Part shown: positions 39,295 to 47,576 of the stretch, piece by piece
How positions within the stretch are numbered: the stretch's first letter is position 1
How the letters are laid out: the number at the start of each line of letters is the position of its first letter
From: a bacterium
GTDB taxonomy: Bacteria; CLD3; SB21
Length of the DNA: 64,000 bases
Reading direction: 5' to 3'
Assembly (NCBI GenBank): GCA_013360215.1
Contig: JABWCP010000004.1
Location: 62,001-126,000, forward strand
The notes under the pieces: model-generated
Seen by the model: the letters and a program-made list of their open reading frames with translations, nothing else
Told to the model about the DNA's origin: nothing
Database searches by the model: none
Made by a program: the position numbers and the translations under genes

Positions 39295-39328
39295 AAAAGC
39301 CCCGTTAAATTTATTAGCGGGGCTTTTT
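39295..39328. terminator. Rho-independent terminator after the transketolase gene
   Basis: A perfect 10-bp stem AAAAGCCCCG / CGGGGCTTTT with a 13-base loop and T tail on the plus strand. The minus strand also has a T-rich tract after it, so it can also end the DUF2911 transcript. Confidence 0.87.
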
Positions 39329-39373
39329 ACTAAACAAAAACATGTTCGAAAGAGTCGATCTTAAATGTATAAA

Positions 39374-39919
39374 TCAAAATTCTATTTTAAACGGTATCTT
39401 TACCAATTCCCAATGCAAATAAACCGTACATGATTTATCGGTTACACTCTCAAAACCATACGTTAGAACTTCTTGAAATTTTGCAGTTTCTTTTTTAACC
39501 GTTACCCGTAAAGCATCTTCATTTTGATCATAGGAATAACTTCCCCAAGCTGTTGAGTTTTTGTTAAAAATAACAACGAACTCTGATTCCCCTGGTATCA
39601 TATGCAAACCATACGTTCCGGCTTTCAGAGTTTGGCCTTCGATTTTAACGTCTTTGCTTACAGTGAAAGTCGTATTCTCATTCGCTCCGGCACGCCAGGG
39701 TATCATCTTGCCGTCACGATTTTTTGTCAAACCAAACGGAACAAGCTCTCCCCATATTTTCCTGCCTTTCACAGAAGGTTGGCTATAATTAATTGATATT
39801 TTTTCTGAACCTACTTTTTGCTCTGATTTGGCCGGAGGACTCGGTTTTTTATTATCTTGAGAAAATACCAAACCCGATAGTATTAGACTAAACGCAAGAT
39901 AACGAAGTGTTTTTTTCAT
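39374..39919 (-). CDS. DUF2911 secreted protein
   Basis: A 181-residue protein with an N-terminal signal peptide (Lys-rich start, hydrophobic core, cleavage near FSQ at 19-21). The mature part shows DUF2911 family features: ISINYSQPSVKGRKIWGELVPFG, then WRAGANENTTFTVSKDV, GTYGLHMIPGE and WGSYSYDQNEDALRV, cited in fragments. This family is common in Bacteroidota and relatives, has a predicted beta-sandwich fold and no known function. GGAG precedes the ATG. It is a single gene between two terminators. Confidence 0.9.
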   Translation of the reverse strand: MKKTLRYLAFSLILSGLVFSQDNKKPSPPAKSEQKVGSEKISINYSQPSVKGRKIWGELVPFGLTKNRDGKMIPWRAGANENTTFTVSKDVKIEGQTLKAGTYGLHMIPGESEFVVIFNKNSTAWGSYSYDQNEDALRVTVKKETAKFQEVLTYGFESVTDKSCTVYLHWELVKIPFKIEF

Positions 39920-39946
39920 GCGGATCTCCTTTTATGGTGTAATTAA

Positions 39947-39972
39947 AAACGGTTACCGAAAAGTAACCGTTT
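39947..39972 (-). terminator. Rho-independent terminator after surE
   Basis: A perfect 10-bp stem AAACGGTTAC / GTAACCGTTT with a 6-base loop. Read on the minus strand it is followed by TTAATT after the T's of the stem end, 41 bases beyond the surE stop. Confidence 0.82.
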
Positions 39973-40013
39973 ATACGATGTAAACTTTTAAAAGTTTGTT
40001 TCTCAAAGCGATT

Positions 40014-40778
40014 TTAAATTTCAATATTCCACGTTTTTAATTCATCCAAAAACTTATGTGCCGTAAGGTCTATTTGGATTGGGGTCACGGAAACTTTGTT
40101 TTTTAAGACAACTACATCGTCAACATCATCTTCATGATCCAATATCATTTTTTTTCCGGTCAACCAATAGTACGCACGACCGCTTAAGTCTGTTCTTTGC
40201 TCAAACTCTTCTTCATATCGCCCGCGACCCTGCCGCGTCACCGCGATCCCTCTTATGGACGTACGAGGACCGGGAGGAATATTTATATTTAGTAGTGTAT
40301 CCGAAGGCAACCCTTTATCCAAAACCATACGCGCTATTTTTGCCGTAATTTCTGCGGCAAATGTAAGATCCGTTTTATGATCGAAAGCAATCATAGATGA
40401 AGCAATAGAAGGTATGCCCATGATAATACCTTCCGTAGCGGCGGAAACAGTACCGGAATATAGCACATTAGTTGCGGTATTTGATCCGTGATTAATACCT
40501 GAAACTATCAAATCTGGTTTTTTATGAACTAAGTTTTTTACACCGATTTTCACACAGTCGGCAGGAGTTCCGGAAATTGCGTATCCTTTGAATTTTTCTG
40601 GCCGGTGATAGTCAAGCACACGAATAGGATCGTGTATCGTGATGGCATGGCCGACAGCGCTACGTTCTATCTGAGGTGCGACGACAGTTACATCCCCTAA
40701 TTTTTTTAATTCTTTATATAACGCAAAAATACCATTAGCATCTATTCCGTCATCATTAGTCAGAAGTATGTGTTTCAT
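40014..40778 (-). CDS. surE: 5'-nucleotidase SurE
   Basis: A metal-dependent survival protein that dephosphorylates nucleoside monophosphates. The N-terminal LLTNDDG with the acid pair at residues 9-10 and the downstream VVAPQIERSAVGHAIT and SGINHGSNTA segments are typical. The ATG at 40778 (254 residues) is preferred over a TTG three codons upstream. It lies 23 bases after accD and ends the pgl-tsaE-tsaB-rimI-accD-surE operon. Confidence 0.95.
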   Translation of the reverse strand: MKHILLTNDDGIDANGIFALYKELKKLGDVTVVAPQIERSAVGHAITIHDPIRVLDYHRPEKFKGYAISGTPADCVKIGVKNLVHKKPDLIVSGINHGSNTATNVLYSGTVSAATEGIIMGIPSIASSMIAFDHKTDLTFAAEITAKIARMVLDKGLPSDTLLNINIPPGPRTSIRGIAVTRQGRGRYEEEFEQRTDLSGRAYYWLTGKKMILDHEDDVDDVVVLKNKVSVTPIQIDLTAHKFLDELKTWNIEI

Positions 40779-40801
40779 TTTATTCAAAATTATTATTTGT
40801 A

Positions 40802-41674
40802 TCAGCTTTTGGTTGGTTTGAATTGGGTGTCCGTATTCGGCTCAAAAAATTTAAACAACCTCGAGAGCGTTTTTTTAAGTTCATTTCTTGGTACTATCAA
40901 ATCTACAAATCCGTGCTCAACTAAAAACTCGGCTGTTTGAAATCCATCCGGAAGATCTTTTCCAGTTGCTTCTTTGACCACACGAGGACCGGCAAAACCA
41001 ATCAAAGCTCCAGGTTCAGCTATGATAACATCACCCAGCATTGCAAAACTAGCCGTGACTCCGCCGGTCGTAGGATCTGTAAGCAATGAAATATATGGAA
41101 TACCTTTTTCATGGAGTAAGGCAAGCTTCGCTGATGTTTTCGCCATTTGCATAAGCGAAAGAGCTCCTTCCATCATACGTGCTCCGCCGGAAGCTGAAAC
41201 GATAATCATCGGGAGCTTGTTTTTGTATGCTTGATCAATGGCTCTCGATATCTTCTCACCAACAACAGACCCCATGCTCCCGCCGATAAAACCAAAATCC
41301 ATGATTGCCACCATTACAGGACGACCTTCGATGGTACCATAACCCGTTCTTATGGCGTCTTTTATCTTCGTTTTCTTAATCATCGCCTGGATGCGATCGC
41401 TGTACTTTTTGGTATCGACGAACTGAAATGGATCAACTGAAATCATATTAGATTCTGTTTCGACAAAGGAGTTTTCGTCTAACATAATTTCAATATACGT
41501 GCGTGCAAATACGCGAAAATGATAACCGCATTTTACGCACATAAAATAATTTTTTTCCACGTCTTTTTTATACTGAACTTCGCCGCACTTATCGCATTTT
41601 CTCCACACATTCGGCAACTCACGCTTTTCTGTGCTTTCATTAACACCGTCTTTTTTTCTTTGAAACCAGTTCAT
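40802..41674 (-). CDS. accD: Acetyl-CoA carboxylase carboxyltransferase subunit beta
   Basis: The beta half of the carboxyltransferase that makes malonyl-CoA for fatty-acid synthesis; it works with AccA, which is not in the window. The 290 residues begin with the zinc ribbon Cys27-x2-Cys30 and Cys46-x2-Cys49. The crotonase-like core has ASGGARMMEGA, DPTTGGVTASFAMLGD and GFAGPRVV. GAGGAG lies just before the ATG. Its position after rimI (17-base gap) and before surE suggests one transcript. Confidence 0.96.
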   Translation of the reverse strand: MNWFQRKKDGVNESTEKRELPNVWRKCDKCGEVQYKKDVEKNYFMCVKCGYHFRVFARTYIEIMLDENSFVETESNMISVDPFQFVDTKKYSDRIQAMIKKTKIKDAIRTGYGTIEGRPVMVAIMDFGFIGGSMGSVVGEKISRAIDQAYKNKLPMIIVSASGGARMMEGALSLMQMAKTSAKLALLHEKGIPYISLLTDPTTGGVTASFAMLGDVIIAEPGALIGFAGPRVVKEATGKDLPDGFQTAEFLVEHGFVDLIVPRNELKKTLSRLFKFFEPNTDTQFKPTKS

Positions 41675-41690
41675 AGTCTCCTCAATATTT

Positions 41691-42173
41691 CTAAATAAGA
41701 TTAAGATCCATCAATAAGGCGTCTTCTGTATTCATAAAACCATCATGATAATAGTTTTTTCTAACACCTACTTTTTCAAATAGAAATTTTTGATACAATG
41801 CGATCGCCGTCGTATTGGACTTCCTGACCTCTAACATAACCTTCACACATTTGTTTTGACGCGCGATAGAGATGATGTTTTGCATCATAAGTTTACCCAA
41901 CCCGCGGCCTCTATAATCCGGTGTAACAGCGATATTAGCCAGATGGCACTCATCCAATATTATCCAAAGAACAATGAAACCGATTATCAATTTGTTTTGT
42001 TCCAAAACCAACGGCAATGCAATATCGGTATTTTTTAATTCATCTGCAAAATTACTTCGCGTCCACGGGCTGTCAAATGATGCGCCTTCAATTCGCATGA
42101 CCGTATCAAGGTCATCGTTTGTCATCTTGCGCAATATTAAATTTCCGGGAATTATCAACTCATTAAAGTTCAT
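41691..42173 (-). CDS. rimI: Ribosomal-protein-alanine N-acetyltransferase RimI-like
   Basis: A 160-residue GNAT acetyltransferase. The acetyl-CoA-binding loop RGRGLGKLMM is present after VTPDY, followed by IALYQKFLFEKVGVRKNYY, cited by its core ALYQKFLFEKVG, which matches RimI. RimI acetylates the N terminus of ribosomal protein S18, and in many bacteria its gene sits next to tsaB as here. Its ATG overlaps the tsaB stop by four bases (ATGA at 42170-42173). Confidence 0.9.
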   Translation of the reverse strand: MNFNELIIPGNLILRKMTNDDLDTVMRIEGASFDSPWTRSNFADELKNTDIALPLVLEQNKLIIGFIVLWIILDECHLANIAVTPDYRGRGLGKLMMQNIISIARQNKCVKVMLEVRKSNTTAIALYQKFLFEKVGVRKNYYHDGFMNTEDALLMDLNLI

Positions 42174-42823
42174 GAAGCTCCGCGAAATCCTTGAAAATAA
42201 TCCGGAACCACATTATCCAAATCAGCATATATACCCGCTATAGCTTTAGTTAAGCCGATTTTACCGACGGAAAACACATTAGGTAAACCGTCTTGAGAAT
42301 TAGAAGTATGAATACCTGATAATTCACCAAATGATATTGGATCATCAGTTAGAAGTAAATCCCCTTGGAGCAAATTATTTTCGAGCTCATCAAACTTCCA
42401 TACTTGTCCCTTTATCAAAACATTATGGTCTTCAAAAAATGCGATATAATATTCTTTTTTTCTCGAAGTCAGAGCAACCCATATACGCCGATAATGATCT
42501 ATCCACGGCAGCGCGATGGCTTCAAGTGTAGGTACGGTTACCAACGGTACTTTAAAAGAAAAAGCTAATCCTTTTGCTACAGATAAACCGATCCTTAAGC
42601 CTGTAAATGATCCCGGACCTATTGTGACGGCAATGGCTTGAATATCTTTTGAACTAATCGAACTTTGTTGCATTACGTATTCTACAAGTAACATCATCCG
42701 CTCTGAATGTGCGTTATTGATATTGAGATGAATACTTGAGATAAGTTTAATCTCTGATTCGTTACCTTCTACTAGCGCAACGCCGCATATTGATGTTGAT
42801 GCATCTAATACTAATAATTTCAT
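42170..42823 (-). CDS. tsaB: tRNA threonylcarbamoyladenosine synthesis protein TsaB
   Basis: The 217-residue inactive Hsp70/actin-like partner of TsaD, needed for the t6A37 modification of ANN-decoding tRNAs. The N terminus MKLLVLDASTSICGVAL and the segment VTIGPGSFTGLRIGLSVAKGLAF (core GPGSFTGLRIG) are diagnostic. Its start overlaps the tsaE stop and its stop overlaps the rimI start, both ATGA, so translation is coupled through the three genes. tsaD and tsaC are elsewhere. Confidence 0.95.
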   Translation of the reverse strand: MKLLVLDASTSICGVALVEGNESEIKLISSIHLNINNAHSERMMLLVEYVMQQSSISSKDIQAIAVTIGPGSFTGLRIGLSVAKGLAFSFKVPLVTVPTLEAIALPWIDHYRRIWVALTSRKKEYYIAFFEDHNVLIKGQVWKFDELENNLLQGDLLLTDDPISFGELSGIHTSNSQDGLPNVFSVGKIGLTKAIAGIYADLDNVVPDYFQGFRGAS

Positions 42824-43260
42824 AATTCGCGTCGAATACTAATTTGCCTTTCTTGTTCATTTCTCTTTTCAAAATAGACTCGCCACGATGATTGAGGTAG
42901 TTTTTTTTCAACACGTTCAGACCATTCAGCAATTACTACATAATCTTCTTGATCCATCATTTCCTCTATGCCCAATTCGGCTATATCTTTTTCTGTATTT
43001 ATGCGATAAAAATCACAGTGTCTTATGATAAGAGTTTTTCCGTTTTTATACCCTTCGTATTCGTTTACTATTACAAATGTCGGGCTATGCACGGGCTCCT
43101 GAACACCTAAACCTTTACATAGACCTTTCGCAAATATCGTTTTCCCGCTGCCAAGGTAACCGAAAAGTGCTATAATATCGCCGGGTTTTATTTTTTCGGC
43201 AAAATCTTCAGCATAATCAAAAGTTTCTTTTTCTGAATGCGATATATAATCGGATATCAT
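42820..43260 (-). CDS. tsaE: tRNA threonylcarbamoyladenosine synthesis ATPase TsaE
   Basis: A 146-residue P-loop ATPase required for t6A formation with TsaB and TsaD. Walker A is GYLGSGKT at residues 34-41, and the following SPTFVIVNEY and HCDFYRI segments are characteristic. It overlaps pgl upstream and tsaB downstream by four bases each (ATGA), giving a fully coupled chain. Confidence 0.95.
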   Translation of the reverse strand: MISDYISHSEKETFDYAEDFAEKIKPGDIIALFGYLGSGKTIFAKGLCKGLGVQEPVHSPTFVIVNEYEGYKNGKTLIIRHCDFYRINTEKDIAELGIEEMMDQEDYVVIAEWSERVEKKLPQSSWRVYFEKRNEQERQISIRREL

Positions 43261-43985
43261 TGCAATTCGGATGCGGCTTCTTTATCAAGATACCAATAGA
43301 GTTCACCGGCGGGTCTTACCATTTGAGCCGGCAGTATATCTTCTGTAGTCCCTTGAAGTACTTGTTTAATAATAGATGATTTTGATTTACCCGAAACAAG
43401 AAACAAAACATTCGAAGCATGATTGATGGTAGGAAATGTAAAAGTTACTCTATGTCGCCCTAATTTTTTTACAAAATTATCCATTACAAGAAACTTTGTT
43501 TCGGTAATTCCATCCGTTCCTGGAAAAAGCGACGCGGTATGACCGTCTTCTCCAAGGCCAAGAAGTATCAGATCAAATTTTGGAAAACCTCCATCCGACA
43601 GCCCAAAAAAATCTTTAATGTCATCTTCAGCTTGCTGTGCGGCTAACATGCAGTCTTCTTCTGTACCAATACGATGAATATTGGCATCAGGAAACCCTAT
43701 TGGGTCCATCAATGCATTTTTTGCCATTCCAAAGTTGCTATCGGGATGTGTAGAAATAACATCGCGCTCGTCACCCCAAAAGAGATGTACTTTTTTCCAA
43801 TCTATAGATTCCTTGTGTTTTTTTGCCAAAACTTCATAAACCATTTTGGGTGTTTTGCCACCAGCTAAAGACCATGAAAAATGTCCATGCATGGATATGG
43901 CTTGATGACCTATGGATATTATTTTTTCAGCCGTTTTTTCTGCCAATTCATCCGCAGAAGTAAAAACCGTAGTGTGTGTTTTCAT
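43257..43985 (-). CDS. pgl: 6-phosphogluconolactonase
   Basis: Hydrolyses 6-phosphogluconolactone, the product of Zwf, in the pentose phosphate pathway. The 242 residues show the DevB/SOL-type motifs: LAGGKTPKMVYEVL, LFWGDERDV, HPDSNFGMA, and LGLGEDGHTASLFPG with its catalytic His. The gene leads an operon with tsaE rather than with zwf. The 113-base divergent region to the thiolase gene should hold its promoter. Confidence 0.95.
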   Translation of the reverse strand: MKTHTTVFTSADELAEKTAEKIISIGHQAISMHGHFSWSLAGGKTPKMVYEVLAKKHKESIDWKKVHLFWGDERDVISTHPDSNFGMAKNALMDPIGFPDANIHRIGTEEDCMLAAQQAEDDIKDFFGLSDGGFPKFDLILLGLGEDGHTASLFPGTDGITETKFLVMDNFVKKLGRHRVTFTFPTINHASNVLFLVSGKSKSSIIKQVLQGTTEDILPAQMVRPAGELYWYLDKEAASELQ

Positions 43986-44098
43986 AGTTTTGATCGGTTA
44001 GTGTTTTAGGCAGACGTATTTAGGCAAGAATTGTGTTGAGTATCGTTTGGAACATTTTAAATTTGAAAAAAAGAATATACAAAACAAAGGACAATTTT

Positions 44099-45277
44099 GT
44101 GAAAGAAGTTTTTATTCTTAGTGCTGTCCGAACTCCTATTGGAAAATACGGCGGTGTGTTTTCTTCTATCAAAGCAAAAGAACTTGGAATAATCGCCGCA
44201 GCAGAATCAATAAAGAAAGCAGGATTAACTCAAGACTCTGTAGATGAAGCTATATTTGGATGCGCGCGACAAGCCGGTATCGGACCCAACATCTCAAGAC
44301 AAATTGCTGTCGGTGTTGGTATTCCATCACAAAAGACTGCATATACGATTAATAAAGCTTGTGGCTCAGGGCTCAAATCCGTTATCAACGCCTATACCTC
44401 CATAGTTCTCGGTGACAACGATGTCGTACTTGCCGGAGGTGTAGAGAGCATGAGTAATATTCCATATTTACTTACCCAAGCACGTTGGGGATATCGTATG
44501 GGTAATAGTGAAATTTTGGATGCTAATCATACGGATGGATATTTTTGTCCGATGGCTGACAAACTCATGGGCGCTACAGTCGAAGACCTGGCTCTAAAAT
44601 ATAATATTACTCGCGATGAACAGGATGTTTTTGCATTACAATCCCAATTGAAAGCAGAGAGTGCTATCAAAACCGGTAAATTTAATAATGAAATCATTCC
44701 TGTAAAAGTGGCTACCAAAAAAGGTGATCAGATCATAACGACAGATGAGCATCCACGGATTGGCGCCACTATTGAAGATTTCAAAAAATTAAAACCGGTT
44801 TTTAAAAAAGATGGTACGATCACCGCCGGCTCTTCATCCGGAGTTACGGATGGCGCATCAGCCTTGATAATAGCTGGAAAAGAATTTGTACAAAATAATA
44901 ATCTGAAACCCCTTGCTCGTATTATCGGTTATGCATCAGCAGGCGTTAATCCTTCTGAAATGGGTATTGCGCCGGTACCCGCTGTACAAAAACTTCTAAA
45001 AAAAACAAACTTACGGCTTCAAGATATAGACCTAATTGAACTCAACGAAGCTTTTGCTGCTCAAGCGATTGCTTGTGATCGTGAATTACATTTTGAAAAA
45101 GATAAAGTGAATGTACATGGAGGGGCCATTGCTTTGGGGCACCCGACGGGTTGTACGGGAGCTCGTATTACAACAACACTAGTTCATTCGCTTCATGATC
45201 GTAAAGCAAAATTGGGAATTGCGACCTTATGTATTAGCGGAGGCTTAGGGTTAGCGTTATTGATTGAAAAGGTATAA
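44099..45277 (+). CDS. Acetyl-CoA C-acyltransferase (thiolase)
   Basis: A 392-residue thiolase with the GTG start at 44099, eight bases after AAAGGA; the frame continues upstream but without a plausible start or homology. The catalytic residues by family comparison are Cys88 (NKACGSG), His348 (GHPTGCTGARI) and Cys378 (TLCISGGLG). It could make acetoacetyl-CoA or cleave beta-ketoacyl-CoA; the AtoB-like length and motifs favour acetyl-CoA acetyltransferase. No beta-oxidation or polyhydroxyalkanoate gene is adjacent. Convergent with dnaA over a shared terminator. Confidence 0.93.
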   Translation: MKEVFILSAVRTPIGKYGGVFSSIKAKELGIIAAAESIKKAGLTQDSVDEAIFGCARQAGIGPNISRQIAVGVGIPSQKTAYTINKACGSGLKSVINAYTSIVLGDNDVVLAGGVESMSNIPYLLTQARWGYRMGNSEILDANHTDGYFCPMADKLMGATVEDLALKYNITRDEQDVFALQSQLKAESAIKTGKFNNEIIPVKVATKKGDQIITTDEHPRIGATIEDFKKLKPVFKKDGTITAGSSSGVTDGASALIIAGKEFVQNNNLKPLARIIGYASAGVNPSEMGIAPVPAVQKLLKKTNLRLQDIDLIELNEAFAAQAIACDRELHFEKDKVNVHGGAIALGHPTGCTGARITTTLVHSLHDRKAKLGIATLCISGGLGLALLIEKV

Positions 45278-45282
45278 AAAAT

Positions 45283-45312
45283 AGGGGCTTGAGTGAAGGA
45301 TCCCAAGCCCCT
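45283..45312 (-). terminator. Terminator between thiolase and dnaA genes
   Basis: A 9-bp stem AGGGGCTTG / CAAGCCCCT with a 12-base loop. The minus strand reads into TATTTTTTAT directly after it, so it ends dnaA. It may also end the thiolase message, though the plus-strand T run is absent. Confidence 0.8.
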
Positions 45313-45346
45313 GATCGTCTATGTGAAGGTGAAAGGAGGAGTTTTA

Positions 45347-46768
45347 TTAAAACGCCGCCAGTTCAATTTTTCTTTTTATGATCTCAACGTCTTCTTTTAT
45401 TTTTGTGTTTGATTTCATCCATTCTTCTACCATTTTGCAAGCGTATATCACGGTGCTGTGATCCCTCCCTCCAAAATGGATTCCTATAGTTTTTAAAGAA
45501 CTTCCCAAGATTTCTTTTACCAAATACATACATATTTGGCGAACTTCAGCTATTTCCTTTTTTCTTCCCTTCGTAAGCATTTGATCTACGGGAATCGAAT
45601 AATAATCCGATACGATCTTCTGAATGGTTTCGATGGATAAATTTTTTCTTTTGCTGGCTATAGTATCTTTAAGCACAGCCTTAGCAACATCAAGATTAAG
45701 CTCCGTATTGGTTATCGAGGCATAAGCAAGTAATCTGATCAAAGAACCTTCGAGCTCGCGGATATTTGATGTAATATTCATTGCGACAAACTCGCATACA
45801 TCCGGAGGTAAATATACGCCGTCTTCTTCGCTGCGTTTTTGGAGAATAGCAATACGAGTTTCAAGATCCGGCGGCTGAATATCCGTTACCAGTCCCATTT
45901 GAAATCGAGAAATCAAACGTTCTTCAACTTGTTTCAATTCTTTGGGCGGACGATCCGATGTTAGAATAATTTGTTTACCAAGTTGGTGAAGCGTATTAAA
46001 TGTATGAAAAAATTCTTCCTGGATTTTTCCTTTATCGGCGAAGAATTGTATATCATCCACCATGAGCAGATCAAAGCTACGGTATAAACGACTAAACTCT
46101 AAAACATCATTTTTTCGAATCGCTGCAACAAAATCATTCGTAAAAGTCTCACTCGTCACATAACATATTTTTTTTTCAGGAAAGTTTCTTTTTACCTGAT
46201 TACCTATGGCTTGTATAAGATGCGTTTTTCCCAGACCGGCACCACCATAAATAACGAGTGGATTAAATGACGTTTTACCTGGTTTTTCAGAAACAGCTAA
46301 AGCGGCTGCTTTTGCAAATTTGTTTCCATTTCCTTCGATATAGTTATCAAAAGTATATCGTATGTTTATGAAGCTGTCATAAACGACTTGAGTTGTTTCT
46401 TTTGGTTTATTTACAGAAGCTTGAAGAACGAGTGGTGTGGATGGTGTAGAAACTGTTTGGATCGGCTCTGTAATTTCTTTTACGATGTATGTTACGCCGA
46501 TTGAACGACCACAAACTTCGCGTAATGTATTCAAAATCAAATCGTTATAACGGCTTTCTAACCATTCGACAAAAAATTGATTAGGTATAAATGCAACAAA
46601 CTTCTCATTTTCTATAATATGAGGTTCTATTGGATTAATCCACGTTCTAAAGGAAGGACCGGGTATTTGTGATTTGATTAAATCACAACAGCGATTCCAT
46701 ACTGATTTGGCATCAAGTCCGACGATCGCTGACATATTACCCGATTCTGTTGTAGTAGGCTCAACCAT
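45347..46768 (-). CDS. dnaA: Chromosomal replication initiator DnaA
   Basis: The ATP-dependent initiator that binds DnaA boxes and opens the origin. The 473 residues have the usual order: helicase-loading domain I (about 15-95), a flexible linker, the AAA+ domain with Walker A GGAGLGKTH at 175-183 and Walker B LLMVDDIQF, and domain IV with GGRDHSTVIYA near the C terminus, the signature that contacts the DnaA box. An ATG eleven codons in (46735) is a possible alternative start. The gene diverges from rpmH across the candidate origin. Confidence 0.97.
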   Translation of the reverse strand: MVEPTTTESGNMSAIVGLDAKSVWNRCCDLIKSQIPGPSFRTWINPIEPHIIENEKFVAFIPNQFFVEWLESRYNDLILNTLREVCGRSIGVTYIVKEITEPIQTVSTPSTPLVLQASVNKPKETTQVVYDSFINIRYTFDNYIEGNGNKFAKAAALAVSEKPGKTSFNPLVIYGGAGLGKTHLIQAIGNQVKRNFPEKKICYVTSETFTNDFVAAIRKNDVLEFSRLYRSFDLLMVDDIQFFADKGKIQEEFFHTFNTLHQLGKQIILTSDRPPKELKQVEERLISRFQMGLVTDIQPPDLETRIAILQKRSEEDGVYLPPDVCEFVAMNITSNIRELEGSLIRLLAYASITNTELNLDVAKAVLKDTIASKRKNLSIETIQKIVSDYYSIPVDQMLTKGRKKEIAEVRQICMYLVKEILGSSLKTIGIHFGGRDHSTVIYACKMVEEWMKSNTKIKEDVEIIKRKIELAAF

Positions 46769-46782
46769 GACTTAAAAACAAG

Positions 46783-46791
46783 TTATTAACA
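46783..46791 (+). promoter_or_regulatory. DnaA-box-like nonamer
   Basis: TTATTAACA, two differences from the E. coli consensus TTATCCACA, 15 bases upstream of the dnaA start. It could be a relaxed box and serve autoregulation of dnaA. Confidence 0.4.
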
Positions 46792-46954
46792 ATATAAACA
46801 CAAAACAAAAAAAACAACACAGGTTAACAAAACAAATTAAGATCAAAGAAAAAAACAATCAAGTTAATTATTTACAGTAGTTTGAATAAAAAAAGTAAGA
46901 AAAACGAGGGGGTAATTAGTAAATAACCTAAAACAACAACAACATATAAACAAA

Positions 46955-46963
46955 TTATCAACA
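46955..46963 (+). promoter_or_regulatory. DnaA-box-like nonamer
   Basis: TTATCAACA, one difference from the consensus TTATCCACA, in the middle of the candidate origin. Confidence 0.5.
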
Positions 46964-46998
46964 CAAAACAAATACGATGAAACACGACTACAATTTAT

Positions 46999-47031
46999 CA
47001 AAGACAAGGTCTTTGTCAAGTGCTTTGTCAA
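46999..47031 (+). repeat. Short inverted and direct repeats in the candidate origin
   Basis: CAAAGAC-AAG-GTCTTTG forms a hairpin at 46999-47015. Overlapping it, CTTTGTCAA occurs at 47011-47019 and again at 47023-47031, 12 bases apart, about one helical turn. Such phased repeats are typical of protein-binding iterons, but the binding protein is not known. Confidence 0.6.
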
Positions 47032-47214
47032 AGCATAGTATATGTGAATAGTTATCTTTTTGTTATTTTGGTGTTTATTTCTAAAACTTTTTTTAACTTT
47101 TTTTTCTTGACAGATATGCCATCAACAACAGAATTTTATAAAACTAATAGATTCAAATATTAGCGTGGATTAAACATGAAAACAGTTTATTTGTTAAAAA
47201 CGCTACTTTTAAGC

Positions 47215-47243
47215 TTGACTTTCCACACCTTATGTTATATATT
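47215..47243 (+). promoter_or_regulatory. Predicted sigma-70-type promoter for rpmH
   Basis: TTGACT, a 17-base spacer and TATATT, on the plus strand about 120 bases upstream of rpmH. A second, weaker match (TTGCTA, 17 bases, TATACA) lies at 47276-47304. Either could drive rpmH. Confidence 0.5.
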
Positions 47244-47363
47244 CCCCACCCATTTGTATGTATACGTGTATTAGATTGCTACTTAAATGTGATATACTTA
47301 TACATTGCGGTTATTGGAAATGCGAAAATATTGTTTAACAAATAAATAATTTGCGAGGATCAC

Positions 47364-47507
47364 GTGAAACGTACCTATCAACCCAGCAAGCGTAAACGTA
47401 AAAATAAACACGGATTTCGCTCGCGTATGAAAACAAAAGGCGGAAAAAATGTTTTGGCATCTCGCCGAGCCAAAGGTCGTAAAAAACTTTCAGTAAGCGA
47501 CGAATAA
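47364..47507 (+). CDS. rpmH: 50S ribosomal protein L34
   Basis: A 47-residue basic ribosomal protein. It begins with GTG ([17 protein letters not shown] follows) and contains the hallmark [22 protein letters not shown] segment, cited by its core [21 protein letters not shown] sits eight bases upstream. It is followed by a hairpin terminator and then yidD, with no rnpA between, which departs from the usual order. Confidence 0.97.
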   Translation: MKRTYQPSKRKRKNKHGFRSRMKTKGGKNVLASRRAKGRKKLSVSDE

Positions 47508-47530
47508 TTTTTTTTGAAATTAAGATTTTA

Positions 47531-47566
47531 TAAGGCTTCTTTCAAAACACGAGAGAAGCCTTATTT
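47531..47566 (+). terminator. Hairpin terminator after rpmH
   Basis: A 13-bp stem with one mismatch, TAAGGCTTCTTTC / GAGAGAAGCCTTA (47531-47543 and 47551-47563), with a T-rich tail TTTATTC. It starts 23 bases after the rpmH stop and partly separates rpmH from yidD. Confidence 0.75.
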
Positions 47567-47576
47567 ATTCTATGGT

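Larger units (their letters stand above)
46769..47363. other. Candidate replication origin (oriC), dnaA-rpmH intergenic region
   Basis: A 595-base gene-free AT-rich region. It contains DnaA-box-like nonamers (46783-46791, 46955-46963), a hairpin and paired CTTTGTCAA repeats at 46999-47031, and a long pyrimidine stretch around 47086-47106 that would unwind easily. It is flanked by divergent dnaA and rpmH, and the predominant gene direction reverses here: mostly minus to the left and plus to the right, to 63.3 kb. These agree with a bidirectional origin. No perfect TTATCCACA is present, so the exact boxes are uncertain. Confidence 0.7.

Noticed and set aside
47356-47371. Partial parS-like sequence around the rpmH start (CACGTGAAAC)
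   Set aside because: Only about 11 of 16 positions match and the sequence is constrained by the start codon and first codons of L34; treated as coincidence.
47514-47576. Short in-frame extension upstream of yidD as a possible rnpA remnant
   Set aside because: The 21 codons show no RnpA motif (no RNR signature) and run straight through a terminator hairpin.
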